From a bacterium (GTDB lineage: Bacteria; Bacillota; Bacilli; Lactobacillales; Streptococcaceae), in contig CAJNBX010000003.1 of assembly GCA_905221115.1 (NCBI GenBank), forward strand, positions 62,001 through 126,000: 64,000 bases of DNA. Direction: 5' to 3'. Both the position numbers and the translations under genes were made by a program. A model generated the notes under the pieces. The model worked only from the letters and a program-made list of their open reading frames with translations, searched no databases and was not told the origin of the DNA. Positions 33,256 through 44,214 of this stretch are shown one piece after another (positions within the stretch are counted from its first letter, which is position 1; each line of letters starts with the position of its first letter).

Positions 33256-35244
33256 TTATTTAACGTGTTTAGTCAATTCTTTTTGAACTTTTTCGTTTGA
33301 TTCTTTTTTCTCTTTGAGCCATTTCTCACGAGCTTTTTCATACTCTTCTTTGGTGATTGCTTTTTCACCAACTTCAGTGTACTTCAAGTATCCTGCATTT
33401 TCACCTTTAAGGCCGGCTACAGAATATGAAGAGCTAAATGGTAGAACTTTTGAAACATATGAAACGGCTGTTTCTTTAGGAGAAGCCATTACTGGAATTG
33501 TCAAAGCATTGTCAGTCAACCAAGCTTGTGCTACCGCGTATTTTTCATAACGTTTTTGAACATCTTGGTTTTCGCTGTTTGCGTCATCAAGTAATTTTCC
33601 ATAGTCAGCTAAACCAAGTTTGCTTACTACTGATGCATCTGTGTTTTGGTCAATACCAAGGTAAAGGCGAGTGCTTCCTCCCTTAAGGACGAATTGATCC
33701 AAGAAAGTAGAAGGATCTTGATAGTCAGGGTTCCATCCTAGCAAGGTATGGATATCCCAGTCTTGTTCTTTAGCGGTTGGAGCACTAAATGAAATTGGTA
33801 AAGCTTCTGCTTGAGTCATTTGTTGTAAGTCTACAACAACATTATCTGAACCCAATACTTTTTCAATTGATTGTTTCAATGATTGAACACGGTTTACAAC
33901 CGCTGTTGATTCTTGGATAACCAAAGCATCCAAGTGGATTGGGAATTCAACACCTTCAGCTTGTAGGCTTGATTTTGCTTTAGCAAAGACTTCTTTAGCT
34001 TTTTCTTCATTGTAAAGGCCATTTTGAGAATCTGCTAGAGACACGTTTGACCAAGTAGAAGAATTTGTCTTAGCCAAGCTATCTTGTACCAATTCACCAA
34101 ATGTTTTCTTACCAACTTGAAGATTATAAGGTGCAAACGTATTACGGATGGCTACTGCAGCTCCATCAGTACCATTTGTTTGAGCTGAATAAGAATTGCG
34201 ATCGACCGCAAAGTTTAAGGCTTGACGGAATTCCTTGTTTAGCAATGCTTTCTGAGTAGATGTCTTTTGAGCATCACTTGTTTTGGCAGTGTGGTTATAC
34301 GTTGTACGGCCATAGTTCAAGCTGACAGTTGCAACACCAGCACCTGGTTCATTAAAGTAAATGTTATCTTTGAAGTCAGCTGCATATTTTTCATATGTAG
34401 AACTTGTAGGGAAGATACGAGCTTTGCTATATTGACCATCAGAAAAACCTTTAGCAATCACATCTTGATCCTTACCATCCCAGAAAGTGAACTTAACGTT
34501 CTCAATTTTTACATTTTCTTTGTCCCAGTAAGCATCATTTTTAGCCATCTCGATAGATGATTTTGGAGTTACAGATTTTAAGACAAATGGACCGTTATAA
34601 AGAATAGAGTTAGCATCTGTTGGGGCACCAAAACCTTCCCCTTTTGAAGTTAAGAATTCTTCATTAATCGGCATCAAAACTCCACTAGTTGTCTTGTCAT
34701 TCCAGAAAGTTTCTGGCTGGTTCAAGGTATATTCTAGTGTTTGGTCATCAAGCGCTTTTACTCCAACGGTTGAAAAGTCGCTTGTTTCACCCTTGATATA
34801 GGCTTCTAATCCTTTAATAGAAGAGCTAACGATTGAAAGTCCTTTTGATTTTCCATCTACGGCGTGTTTCAAACCAGTAACGAAGTCTTTAGCAGTTACA
34901 GGAGCGTATTCTTCTCCCTCTGCTGTCACCCATTTAGCATCCTTACGGATTTTATAGGTATAAGTCAAACCATCTTTTGAAACTGTCCATGATTCAGCAA
35001 TAGAAGGAACCAGGTTACCATATTTATCATTAGCCAACAAACCATCTACAGCATTTGTTGTGACGAATGATGTTGAATCGATATTACTGACGATATAATC
35101 CAAAGTTTCTGGATCTGTTTGATAAACATATTGGTAATCTTTTGCTAGTTTAGCATTATTTGAACTAGTGTTTGAACACGCAGCTAGAACTCCTGACGCT
35201 AATAAGGTAGCTCCCGCTACAGCAAGCACTCGACTTTTTTTCAT
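33256..35244 (-). CDS. amiA: oligopeptide-binding lipoprotein AmiA
   Basis: 662 residues. Lipobox VLAACSN with cysteine at 23; SBP_bac_5 family with WTVSKDGLTYTYKIRKDAKW near 86-105. It captures peptides outside the membrane for AmiCDEF; in pneumococcus it also handles peptides that influence competence and gene expression. First gene of the operon with a good promoter at 35281-35309. A second protein of the same family is encoded at 59298-61262 without its own permease. Confidence 0.97.
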   Translation of the reverse strand: MKKSRVLAVAGATLLASGVLAACSNTSSNNAKLAKDYQYVYQTDPETLDYIVSNIDSTSFVTTNAVDGLLANDKYGNLVPSIAESWTVSKDGLTYTYKIRKDAKWVTAEGEEYAPVTAKDFVTGLKHAVDGKSKGLSIVSSSIKGLEAYIKGETSDFSTVGVKALDDQTLEYTLNQPETFWNDKTTSGVLMPINEEFLTSKGEGFGAPTDANSILYNGPFVLKSVTPKSSIEMAKNDAYWDKENVKIENVKFTFWDGKDQDVIAKGFSDGQYSKARIFPTSSTYEKYAADFKDNIYFNEPGAGVATVSLNYGRTTYNHTAKTSDAQKTSTQKALLNKEFRQALNFAVDRNSYSAQTNGTDGAAVAIRNTFAPYNLQVGKKTFGELVQDSLAKTNSSTWSNVSLADSQNGLYNEEKAKEVFAKAKSSLQAEGVEFPIHLDALVIQESTAVVNRVQSLKQSIEKVLGSDNVVVDLQQMTQAEALPISFSAPTAKEQDWDIHTLLGWNPDYQDPSTFLDQFVLKGGSTRLYLGIDQNTDASVVSKLGLADYGKLLDDANSENQDVQKRYEKYAVAQAWLTDNALTIPVMASPKETAVSYVSKVLPFSSSYSVAGLKGENAGYLKYTEVGEKAITKEEYEKAREKWLKEKKESNEKVQKELTKHVK

Positions 35245-35280
35245 TTATTTACTCCTCTTATAAAGTATAGGTTATTATTG

Positions 35281-35309
35281 ATTATACCATATATTTTAAG
35301 ATATTTCAA
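35281..35309 (-). promoter_or_regulatory. promoter of amiACDEF
   Basis: Minus strand: -35 TTGAAA (35304-35309), 17-base spacer ending in TGG, -10 TATAAT (35281-35286), so also an extended -10. Confidence 0.82.
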
Positions 35310-35370
35310 TAAAAGTAAACGAATTTTCAGAATATTTAGGCTTATTAACACAAAAAATCTGAAAAAGCTA

Positions 35371-35399
35371 TTGACTGAAAATCATTTTCAAGGTATAAT
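35371..35399 (+). promoter_or_regulatory. promoter of tRNA-Cys
   Basis: -35 TTGACT (35371-35376), 17-base spacer, -10 TATAAT (35394-35399), 12 bases before the tRNA. Confidence 0.85.
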
Positions 35400-35411
35400 A
35401 ATAAACGTTAA

Positions 35412-35482
35412 GGCGGTATAGCCAAGTGGTAAGGCACGGCTCTGCAAAAGCTTGATCGTCGGTTCAAATCCGTCTACCGCCT
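35412..35482 (+). tRNA. tRNA-Cys (anticodon GCA)
   Basis: 71 bases. Acceptor GGCGGTA/TACCGCC is perfect, D arm GCC-AAGTGGTAA-GGC, anticodon loop CTGCAAA with GCA, T loop TTCAAAT. Two arms have non-pairs: C-T at the outer position of the anticodon stem and T-T in the T stem. The 3' CCA is not encoded. A hairpin terminator (AGCCC ... GGGCTTTTTT) follows at 35519-35541. Confidence 0.88.
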
Positions 35483-35518
35483 TTCAATACCGAATTTATC
35501 GGAATTTATCAAGACAGA

Positions 35519-35543
35519 AAGCCCAATTTAAAGGGCTTTTTTC
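35519..35543 (+). terminator. terminator after tRNA-Cys
   Basis: AAAGCCC-AATTTAA-AGGGCTTTTTTC: short GC-rich stem followed by six T residues. The remaining DNA to 35640 (including TTTTGGGGCAAGTTTGGGGC at 35580-35599) is noncoding; see findings. Confidence 0.75.
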
Positions 35544-35639
35544 TTTTTCCTCGAATAAATACGTATAACTTTAAAAAACTTTTGGGGCAAGTTTGGGGCT
35601 GAGTTTTTCGAGGATACTATTCCCTTTTAAAACAACTGA

Positions 35640-35673
35640 AAAAAGCTTTGTCACTCATGATGACAAAAGCCTC
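35640..35673 (-). terminator. terminator of the CorC-like gene
   Basis: Minus strand AGGCTTTTGTCA ... TGACAAAGCTT stem with one bulge, then TTTTT. Four bases beyond the stop codon. Confidence 0.7.
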
Positions 35674-35677
35674 TAAT

Positions 35678-37009
35678 TTACTCTGTTTCTTCTTCTATTT
35701 CGACTTCTGTGATTTGGACTTTTACCTTGGTAACACGTCCATTTTTCACTTTATCATTGGTTAGGATAAGCTGTTTGTTTTGGCTGACTAATTCATAACT
35801 GAGTTTCTCAGTCGTTGGAATGGTCCCAACTCCTGTCAAATAGTAACCAGCGATGGTATCAACGTCATCACTTGCTAGTTCGACATCAAAGTAGTCATTA
35901 AAATCATTGAGATTCATGGTACCTTGAACAATATAAGTATCTTCTCCGATTTGATGAACTTCGATTTCGGCCTTATCTGTTTCATCATCGATTTCCCCAA
36001 CGATTTCCTCTAAGAGGTCTTCAAGTGTCACCAAACCAGCCATACCACCGTATTCATCCAGCAAGATTGCCATTTGTCTTTGGGTATTGCGCAATTCTTT
36101 TAACAAGTCATCCACAAAAATAGTTTCAGGAACAAAAAGTGGATCTTGTAAGATTTTCTTCCAAACAATATTGTCAAAACCGTCCACAAAGCCCGCCTTA
36201 AGGAGACTCTTAGTGTGAATAATCCCAATCACGTTATCCTTGTCGCCATCATAGACAGGGATACGAGAATAATTTTGTTTTAAAATACTTTGGATGATGG
36301 TTTGACTATCATCCTGAATATCGACCATAAAGGCGTCCGTTCGAGGAACCATGACTTCTCTGGCCATTAATTCGTCCAGTGAAAAGATTCCTTGTAACAT
36401 TTCAATTTCGTCAGCATCTAGTGTTTCTTCACTATTTGTCAGCATGTACTCAATTTCATCACGGGTCATTTTTTCATCAGCATCGTCAAAGGTCATAGGA
36501 GTCAAGCGACTCAAGAGATTGGTAGATGCAGACAAGAGCCAAACAAAGGGACTAACTAGTTTCCCAAGCCCAATGATAACTGGCGCTGTACGAATGGCCA
36601 AGGCATCCTTTAGATTAAGAGCAATTCTCTTAGGATACAATTCCCCAAAAACGATGGAAATATAAGTCAAAAATGCTAAAGATAGAAAACTTGCAACGGC
36701 ATAAGCTGTTTCGCCATTTCCAAGCCAAGATGCAATTTCTCGTCCCAGAGTTTCTGCCAAACTCGCCCCTGATAAGATCGTAATCAGGGTAATTCCTACT
36801 TGAATAGTTGATAAAAAGTGGTTAGGATTTTCTAGTACCTTAAGCAGACGGATATAGCGTCTATCTCCTTCTTCTGCCTTTTGTTCAACCCGCGCACGGT
36901 TAAGTGAAACCATGGCCATTTCTGTGGCTGAGAAAAAGGCATTTAACACCGTCAAGATAAACAATAAAACAAATTGTAGCAACAAATTCTGACTACTTGG
37001 GTCTTCCAT
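35678..37009 (-). CDS. HlyC/CorC family membrane protein with CBS pair
   Basis: 443 residues. Order: DUF21/CNNM membrane domain with four hydrophobic segments (1-200), CBS pair (about 210-330; AREVMVPRTDAFMVD and IYDGD-like segments, EYGGMAGLVTLEDLLEEIVG), and a CorC_HlyC C-terminal domain (about 345-430). Such proteins are thought to move or sense Mg2+ or other divalent cations; 'hemolysin' is a historic label. Monocistronic; endA lies upstream, separated by a BOX. Confidence 0.9.
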   Translation of the reverse strand: MEDPSSQNLLLQFVLLFILTVLNAFFSATEMAMVSLNRARVEQKAEEGDRRYIRLLKVLENPNHFLSTIQVGITLITILSGASLAETLGREIASWLGNGETAYAVASFLSLAFLTYISIVFGELYPKRIALNLKDALAIRTAPVIIGLGKLVSPFVWLLSASTNLLSRLTPMTFDDADEKMTRDEIEYMLTNSEETLDADEIEMLQGIFSLDELMAREVMVPRTDAFMVDIQDDSQTIIQSILKQNYSRIPVYDGDKDNVIGIIHTKSLLKAGFVDGFDNIVWKKILQDPLFVPETIFVDDLLKELRNTQRQMAILLDEYGGMAGLVTLEDLLEEIVGEIDDETDKAEIEVHQIGEDTYIVQGTMNLNDFNDYFDVELASDDVDTIAGYYLTGVGTIPTTEKLSYELVSQNKQLILTNDKVKNGRVTKVKVQITEVEIEEETE

Positions 37010-37083
37010 AGTTCTTCTCCTAAAATAGTATCTTATCCTTTATTATATCACAAAATATAGTCCCGTACATATTATTTTTTCTC

Positions 37084-37196
37084 ATACTCTTCGAAAATCT
37101 CTTTAAACCACGTCAGCTTTATCTGCAACCTCAAAGCTGTGCTTTGAGAAACCTGCGGCTAGCTTCCTAGTTTGCACTTTGATTTTCATTGAGTAT
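37084..37196. repeat. BOX element, short boxA-boxC type
   Basis: 113 bp, starts ATACTCTTCGAAAATCTCTT (boxA end) and ends TTTTCATTGAGTAT (boxC end), with ACCTGCGGCTAGCTTCCTAG between. No boxB. It separates endA from the CorC-like gene, close to the promoter region of the latter. Confidence 0.9.
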
Positions 37197-37228
37197 CAGT
37201 GTCTATTGTAGCTCTGCTTAAACTAGTA

Positions 37229-37265
37229 AAAAAGAACCCCTATATCCACAAGTGACATAGGAGTT
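37229..37265 (-). terminator. terminator of the murA-epuA-endA transcript
   Basis: Minus strand AACTCCTAT ... ATAGGGGTT, 9-bp stem, followed by CTTTTTT, just past the endA stop. Confidence 0.8.
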
Positions 37266-37276
37266 TATTTTGTATT

Positions 37277-38319
<1,043 letters not shown>

Positions 38320-38327
<8 letters not shown>

Positions 38328-39603
38328 CTTCATCACTTGCCTCAATCCGCTGAATCTTAGCACCCAGCTGCGCCAACTTCTCATGGAAACGGTAGTAACC
38401 TCTATCCAAGTGAACCAATTTACCAACTACAGTTTCTCCTTGTGCTACCAAACCTGTCAAAATCAAGGCTGCGCTGGCACGAAGGTCAGTTGAAAGAACT
38501 TCCGCTCCCTGCAAAGCTTGTCCACCAACAATACGAGCTGTATCACGGATAATCTCCGAGTGCAAGCCCATGCGACGCATTTCTTCTAGATGTTGGAAAC
38601 GATTTTCGAAAACTGTCTCCACCATAGTTGATTCGCCTTTTGCGACAGTCATCAAGGCTGTAAATTGAGCCTGCATATCCGTTGGAAAACCTGGGTGGGG
38701 CAAGGTTTTCACATGAACAGCTTTTAGATTTTCTAGTTGAGAGCGAACTCGAATTCCTTCAGTCTCCTCCATCACTTCCACTCCCATTTCAAGCAATTTG
38801 GCAATCAAGGGACGATTGTGCTCCCAAACAGCATCTTTAATCAAGACATCACCACCAGTCATAGCAGCAGCTACCATAAAGGTTCCTGCTTCGATACGGT
38901 CTTGGACTACATTGTGAATCGTACCATGAAGTTTCTCAACACCGGTAATGGTAATGGTCTCTGTACCAGCACCCTTAACCTTAGCTCCCATTTCATTGAG
39001 GAGAATGGCTAGGTCAACAATCTCAGGCTCACGCGCAGCATTTTCAATCACTGTCACCCCATCAGCCAGGGTCGCCGCCATCATCAAGTTCTGCGTAGCA
39101 CCAACACTTGGAAAGTCCATATAGATATGGGCACCATGTAAGCGATCAGCCTTGGCTTCGATATAACCAGCTGTCTGACTAATCTTAGCCCCCATAGCTT
39201 CTAGACCTTTCAAATGAAGATCAATAGGACGGCTACCAATCGTACAACCACCTGGCATGGATACCTTAGCATGACCTACACGGGCAAGAATTGGTCCCAA
39301 GACAACGATAGATGCACGCATCTTGCTGACATACTTGTAAGGAGCTTCCTCAGTGATATCGCCAGTCGCGTCCACCTCAACAAGATGGGCTTCTTCATTA
39401 AAATCCACCTTGGCATTCAAACCACGAACCACCTGATTCATAGTGAAAACATCTGACAAAATCGGAACATTCTGCAAGACGGTCTTTCCTTCACTTGCTA
39501 GAATAGTCGCTGCCAACAAGGGCAAGACTGCATTCTTTGCTCCTTCGATCGTAACACTTCCTACCAGACGATTATCGCCACCTTGAACCACAATTTTTTC
39601 CAT
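38320..39603 (-). CDS. murA: UDP-N-acetylglucosamine 1-carboxyvinyltransferase
   Basis: 427 residues. EPSP-synthase fold; active-site loop [14 protein letters not shown] with C120, the residue hit by fosfomycin. First committed step of peptidoglycan synthesis. Many Firmicutes carry two murA genes; this copy, near DUF1146 and epuA/endA, is one of them. The acyltransferase gene ends 11 bases upstream. Confidence 0.96.
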
Positions 39604-39614
39604 ACTTATTTCCT

Positions 39615-40658
39615 TTACTCTTGATTTTGTAATAGACTTACTTTCTTTGTAATTCTATTAACTAATTTATTAATAATCCAAGCTAAAATTAGACTAAGGA
39701 CCAGCACAAAAAATGTAAATATCACATCATTTATTCTGGATGACACAAGTGTTTTTCCTAGCATAGAAATAACTAATCCATGTATCATATATAATTCAAA
39801 TGATATACTACCTATTAAAATCAAATATATATTTGAAAAATTTATTTTTTTCAAAAAAACAATAATAAAGTAGATTGTAAAAATAATATTATCTAAATTA
39901 GCAGCTAACGCGTAACTATAACTATCTTCTAAATGTACATACCTCAGCAAAATATCGTATTGATGTGAAATAAAGAGTAACACAGTTACTAAAACAAGTA
40001 TGATAAAATAATGTCTATCTAAAACTCTATCAATTTTCTCTTGATTCTTAGCCCATATTAAGCCAACAACAAAGGGGAAAACACTATTATACCACCAAAA
40101 ACCGTAACCTAATTTTATAGCTAAACCAATATAACCAATTATGAATACTGTATTGATAACAATACAAATAAACTTATTTTTGAAAAACTTAAATGATATA
40201 TAAAAAAATATATACATTAAAATTATAATATCGACAAACCATCCATTATAAATAATTGTACTTCCTTTTTTAAATAAATTAGCAAAAAAATCTAAATCCA
40301 TTAATTGACCGTTTAAAAATCTATAAAACATATAAATCAAAGATATAGAAAAAAATGGAACTAGAATTCTAGAAAGTCTCTTAACTAAAAAATTATCTAG
40401 ATAGTTCTTCTTATTTTCGTTCTGAAAATACAATCCATAGGCTGATAAAAAGAAGAAAATAGAAACGATATAAGTTCCCATATAGGAAAAATTAGAAAAT
40501 TCATCACCAGATGTAATCCATTGTGACAAATGATGAAATATTATTCCTATAGCTAGAAACCCTCTAAGCCCCAATGTAGATTTAACATTTAGATATTCCT
40601 TATTTTGAGGTAACAAATAAATTAATAGCGTTATCAATAATAAGATTACAATATCCAT
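39615..40658 (-). CDS. acyltransferase 3 family membrane protein (accessory, AT-rich)
   Basis: 347 residues with about ten membrane segments. The start region has the family motif [18 protein letters not shown] at about 31-48 with the HH pair, and [18 protein letters not shown] further on. Such proteins O-acetylate surface glycans or peptidoglycan-linked polymers; the target is unknown. Base composition differs sharply from neighbours: the 60-base stretches at 39841 and 40201 have 6 and 9 G/C bases. It lies between DUF1146 and murA, on the same strand, and so may share their transcript. Likely acquired by transfer. Confidence 0.88.
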   Translation of the reverse strand: MDIVILLLITLLIYLLPQNKEYLNVKSTLGLRGFLAIGIIFHHLSQWITSGDEFSNFSYMGTYIVSIFFFLSAYGLYFQNENKKNYLDNFLVKRLSRILVPFFSISLIYMFYRFLNGQLMDLDFFANLFKKGSTIIYNGWFVDIIILMYIFFYISFKFFKNKFICIVINTVFIIGYIGLAIKLGYGFWWYNSVFPFVVGLIWAKNQEKIDRVLDRHYFIILVLVTVLLFISHQYDILLRYVHLEDSYSYALAANLDNIIFTIYFIIVFLKKINFSNIYLILIGSISFELYMIHGLVISMLGKTLVSSRINDVIFTFFVLVLSLILAWIINKLVNRITKKVSLLQNQE

Positions 40659-40719
40659 GAATTCTATCTCTCCCTATAAGTTTAATAATATCTTGAAAGC
40701 AATTTCTTAAACACGCAAA

Positions 40720-40950
40720 TTATAATAATCCTCTAAGCGCTTCTTGCCACAACTGATATAGGCTGATAAAGAAGGAACTCATGATATAGCCCATTACAAT
40801 GCTGAAAAAGGCTACTAGTAAACGAACTTTTCCTGCATTCTCAGTTGTCACTTTTAAAACCTTTTCCCATCTAACAAGATCCTTTAAAAGGTAAAAACTC
40901 ACATAAATAAAGAGCATGTGACTGCTTAGAGTGAATAATAATTGAACCAT
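40720..40950 (-). CDS. DUF1146 family small membrane protein (YwzB-like)
   Basis: 76 residues with two membrane segments (about 5-25 and 45-65), a WEKVLK loop between, and the family length. In Bacillus a DUF1146 gene (ywzB) also lies just before murA, which supports the assignment and shows that the acyltransferase gene is an insertion between them. Function unknown. Confidence 0.8.
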   Translation of the reverse strand: MVQLLFTLSSHMLFIYVSFYLLKDLVRWEKVLKVTTENAGKVRLLVAFFSIVMGYIMSSFFISLYQLWQEALRGLL

Positions 40951-41006
40951 TTGACTATTATACCATCTTCTCTGTTTGTGCGCTAGTTTGGAAACTTAAC
41001 TTAAAA

Positions 41007-42044
41007 CTAGGGATTGTTTTTCAAGTAATCAATTGCATCTTGTAGGGTTTTAACAGGCACGATTTTCATATCCGTCTTGATTGTTTTGGCTGCTTCCAGG
41101 GCTGTTTGGTAGTTGTTTTTAGCATCAGGATGTGCTTTCTTTTCTTCTTCGCTAACAGGGTTATCAGGAGCAAAGAAAATAGCAGCACCTTCTCTAGCCG
41201 AAGCTACAACTTTTTTATCAATACCTCCAATATCCCCCACATTACCATCACGGTCAATGGTTCCTGTACCGGCAACAATGCGGCCATTACGAAGGCCTGG
41301 GTCAGCTATTTGGGTATAGATGGCCAGACTAAACATGAGACCTGCACTTGGACCACCGATACCAGCTGTTGAAAAGCGAATTGGGACATCACTGGTTACT
41401 TCTGTACGGTCAATCAAGCCGATTCCAATCCCATTTTTGCCATTTTCCAAGGTGATAATCTTACCTTCTGCAGACTTGGTTTGCCCATCCTCTTCATAGG
41501 TGACCTTGACGGAGTCCCCTAGTTTTTGAGAATTGACATAATCAATCAAGTCTTTGGAACTGTCAAAGGTATGATCATTGACTGCTGTGACGGTATCAGA
41601 GATGTTAAGAATCCCTTTAAAGGTCGAATTATCCGTCACAGTTAAGACATAAACCCCAAGGTATTTTAGTTCAATATCCTTACCAGCTGTTTTTAACCCT
41701 TGATACTTGGCCATGTTTTGTGATGTTTGCATGTAGAATTGATTAATCCGCATAAATTCAACATCAGAAGAGCCACCTGTAGTCTCCTGAGCACTACGAA
41801 TATCTGTAAAAGGCGTCAACCAAGCATAAATCATATGGGCTAAAGTAGCGTGCTGGACACCAACCGTAACGAATTGATAGGCACCAGCTTCCTTATCTTC
41901 TGTGTCATTTACTTTAAGGACTTGGCGAATATCTTCCGAACCACCCGGAACCTCTATATAGTAGGGCAAGGGCACTACAAATGCCAAGAAAGTCACAATT
42001 AAGGCCGCAATGACATATAAGGGCCATCTAATCTTTTTTTTCAT
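41007..42044 (-). CDS. sepM: SepM-like membrane protease (PDZ plus Lon-type)
   Basis: 345 residues. Membrane anchor at 8-28, PDZ domain (about 125-200, [18 protein letters not shown]) and a Lon-like Ser-Lys protease domain with [10 protein letters not shown] (S233) and GGIDKKVV (K277/278). In S. mutans SepM trims the competence peptide; here a similar role in peptide or surface protein processing is inferred. It overlaps coaD by 17 bases. Confidence 0.9.
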   Translation of the reverse strand: MKKKIRWPLYVIAALIVTFLAFVVPLPYYIEVPGGSEDIRQVLKVNDTEDKEAGAYQFVTVGVQHATLAHMIYAWLTPFTDIRSAQETTGGSSDVEFMRINQFYMQTSQNMAKYQGLKTAGKDIELKYLGVYVLTVTDNSTFKGILNISDTVTAVNDHTFDSSKDLIDYVNSQKLGDSVKVTYEEDGQTKSAEGKIITLENGKNGIGIGLIDRTEVTSDVPIRFSTAGIGGPSAGLMFSLAIYTQIADPGLRNGRIVAGTGTIDRDGNVGDIGGIDKKVVASAREGAAIFFAPDNPVSEEEKKAHPDAKNNYQTALEAAKTIKTDMKIVPVKTLQDAIDYLKNNP

Positions 42045-42516
42045 TTCTTATTTCCTCCAAAATACTCTCGGGAACATAGTAAGCAATATCCTGACCAAAC
42101 TTCAAAAGCTCTCTAACACCGGATGAACTGAGATAGAGATGTTCAGGTCGACTATGTAAATAAATGGTCTCTATATTAGGAGACAGCTGATGATTGTAGT
42201 AATCAAAACTGACTTCATATTGCAAATCAGACGCATTCCTCAAACCACGCACTAGGCAAGTAACCCCCAGTCTTTTTGCGACATCAACCACCAATTCATC
42301 ATGAGAAGACACAACTTCAACATTTTCCAAATGTTCCAAAGCCTTTTCTAGCCCCCGTTTACGATTTTCGATAGGGAGAAATCCTTGTTTGTGGGGATTA
42401 AAAAAAATACCGACATAGAGCTTATCAAAGAGTCTGCTCGCCCGTTCAATCATATCCAGATGCCCATTTGTCATAGGATCAAATGAGCCTGTGAATAAGC
42501 CAATCTTATCTGACAT
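42028..42516 (-). CDS. coaD: phosphopantetheine adenylyltransferase
   Basis: 162 residues. Nucleotidyltransferase motif [14 protein letters not shown] at 10-23 (TxGH) and the [10 protein letters not shown] motif (ISSS-type) near 127-136. It makes dephospho-CoA, the fourth step of coenzyme A synthesis. Overlaps rsmD and sepM at both ends, so the three are one unit. Confidence 0.96.
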   Translation of the reverse strand: MSDKIGLFTGSFDPMTNGHLDMIERASRLFDKLYVGIFFNPHKQGFLPIENRKRGLEKALEHLENVEVVSSHDELVVDVAKRLGVTCLVRGLRNASDLQYEVSFDYYNHQLSPNIETIYLHSRPEHLYLSSSGVRELLKFGQDIAYYVPESILEEIRNEKKD

Positions 42517-43045
42517 AGACTGTCACCTTACTAATTCCATAAATCTTTTCCTTCCAGATGCCAAGACAGGCAATTTCTTCTGGAAGTTCAACGGCTTTAT
42601 CCGTCTCACACACGACCATGACATCTTCAGAAAAAAGCTCCCTCTCAGCCATTTTTTCAATATCTGCTACGATTTGTTCCTTGGCGTAGGGAGGGTCTAA
42701 GAAGATGAGGTCAAATTCCCCAGATACCTGTTCCAATGCCCTTTCTGCATCCATCTTGAGGAGTTGAAATTTTCCAACTTCCTTGGTCATCTGAATATTT
42801 TCAGCCACGATAGCCTGAGCTTTACGATCTCTCTCCACCAAAACAGCACTGGCCATGCCACGCGATACTGCCTCGATAGATAAACCACCACTACCTGCAT
42901 ACAGGTCCAAGACTCGTCCCCCCTCAAAGTAGGGACCAATCATATTAAAAATAGCTCCCCTAACCTTATCCGAAGTGGGCCTTGTCGTCTTGCCTTCTAG
43001 TGTCTTGAGTGGGCGTCCCCCATAGATTCCTGATACGATTTTCAT
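42506..43045 (-). CDS. rsmD: 16S rRNA (guanine966-N2)-methyltransferase
   Basis: 179 residues. N-terminal [16 protein letters not shown]-binding [15 protein letters not shown] near 45-59, and catalytic DPPY in [12 protein letters not shown] near 118. Methylates G966 of 16S rRNA during 30S assembly. First gene of rsmD-coaD-sepM. Confidence 0.95.
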   Translation of the reverse strand: MKIVSGIYGGRPLKTLEGKTTRPTSDKVRGAIFNMIGPYFEGGRVLDLYAGSGGLSIEAVSRGMASAVLVERDRKAQAIVAENIQMTKEVGKFQLLKMDAERALEQVSGEFDLIFLDPPYAKEQIVADIEKMAERELFSEDVMVVCETDKAVELPEEIACLGIWKEKIYGISKVTVYVR

Positions 43046-43083
43046 ACCGTTTATTATACCAAATTATGGACGAAAAGAGAAAG

Positions 43084-43108
43084 AAAACCGAACCTTGCGG
43101 TTCGATTC
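43084..43108 (-). terminator. terminator of asnA
   Basis: Minus strand CGAACC-GCAA-GGTTCG (tetraloop hairpin, 43089-43104), followed by GTTTTCTTT. Confidence 0.8.
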
Positions 43109-43109
43109 T

Positions 43110-44102
43110 CTACAAAATATTTTCGTAAGTATCGCGAACTTCTTGAGGCCAAACACTTGTTTGCACCTCTCCGATGTGTTTCTTGCGAAGTAGGAACATA
43201 GCCATACGAGATTGTCCAATTCCTCCACCGATTGTCAATGGGAATAGGCCATTCAACAAAGACTTGTGCCATTCCAATTCCAAGCGGTCTTCATCACCTG
43301 TGATTTTCACCTGACGGCGAAGAGTTTCTTCATCCACACGGATTCCCATAGAAGATAGCTCAAAGGCTCCACCTAAAGACTCATTCCAGACAAGAATATC
43401 ACCATTCAGACCCTTGTAGCCATTCTCAGACTCGCTTGTCCAGTCATCATAGTCTGGTGCACGTCCATCGTGAGGTTTACCGTCTGGTAATTCACCACCG
43501 ATACCAATCAAGAAGACTGCTCCAAATTCTTTACAAATAGCATTTTCACGTTCTTTCGGAGTCAAGTCTGGGTAGCGTTCTACCAACTCTTCCGTATGGA
43601 TGAAAGTGATTTGTTTTGGCAAGACAGACTCGATATCATAGCGGGCTTCTACTGCTAGCTCAGTCAGGCGAATAGCCTTATAAATCTTCTCAACTGTTTC
43701 TTTTAGATAAGCGAGGTTACGCTTACCATTTGGGATAACCTTCTCCCAGTCCCACTGGTCAACATAAACAGAGTGAGTCGCATCCAGCGAATCTTCATCT
43801 GGACGAAGGGCCTTCATGTGGACAAAAAGACCTTCACCCTCACCAAAACCAAAACGAGCCAAGGTATGGCGTTTCCATTTAGCAAGTGAGTGCACTACTT
43901 CATAAGTAGCGTCAGGGATTTGGAGAACCTTGACCGATACGGCATTCTCCACACCTGATAAATTATCCTGCATCCCGTCACCGACTCTACTCAAGATAGG
44001 GCCTTGAACTTCGACAACTTCTAGTTTATCTTTCAAGTACTGGGTAAAAGTGTTTTTGACAAAGGAAATTTCTTCTTGTTGATGGATAAAACTTTTCTTC
44101 AT
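43110..44102 (-). CDS. asnA: aspartate-ammonia ligase (asparagine synthetase A)
   Basis: 330 residues, full length for AsnA, a class-II aminoacyl-tRNA-synthetase-like enzyme that makes asparagine from aspartate, ammonia and ATP. Motifs: [17 protein letters not shown] near 41-57, [13 protein letters not shown], and the C-terminal [14 protein letters not shown] (motif 3) near 292-305. Monocistronic with a tetraloop terminator. Confidence 0.96.
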   Translation of the reverse strand: MKKSFIHQQEEISFVKNTFTQYLKDKLEVVEVQGPILSRVGDGMQDNLSGVENAVSVKVLQIPDATYEVVHSLAKWKRHTLARFGFGEGEGLFVHMKALRPDEDSLDATHSVYVDQWDWEKVIPNGKRNLAYLKETVEKIYKAIRLTELAVEARYDIESVLPKQITFIHTEELVERYPDLTPKERENAICKEFGAVFLIGIGGELPDGKPHDGRAPDYDDWTSESENGYKGLNGDILVWNESLGGAFELSSMGIRVDEETLRRQVKITGDEDRLELEWHKSLLNGLFPLTIGGGIGQSRMAMFLLRKKHIGEVQTSVWPQEVRDTYENIL

Positions 44103-44172
44103 AAACTACTCCTCAAAAAATTAATTAAAAGCATTATACACCTATTTTCAAGAAAAGGAAAGAGCAAATACG

Positions 44173-44206
44173 AAAAAAATCAGTGTCACTCAAAACACTG
44201 ATTTCA
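44173..44206 (-). terminator. terminator of the BI-1 family gene
   Basis: Minus strand AAATCAGTGT ... ACACTGATTT (10-bp arms), followed by seven T residues in total. Confidence 0.82.
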
Positions 44207-44214
44207 TAGACCTT

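Noticed and set aside
37245..37255. Possible DnaA box (TATCCACA)
   Set aside because: Single imperfect copy inside a terminator hairpin; no cluster, no dnaA or dnaN nearby.
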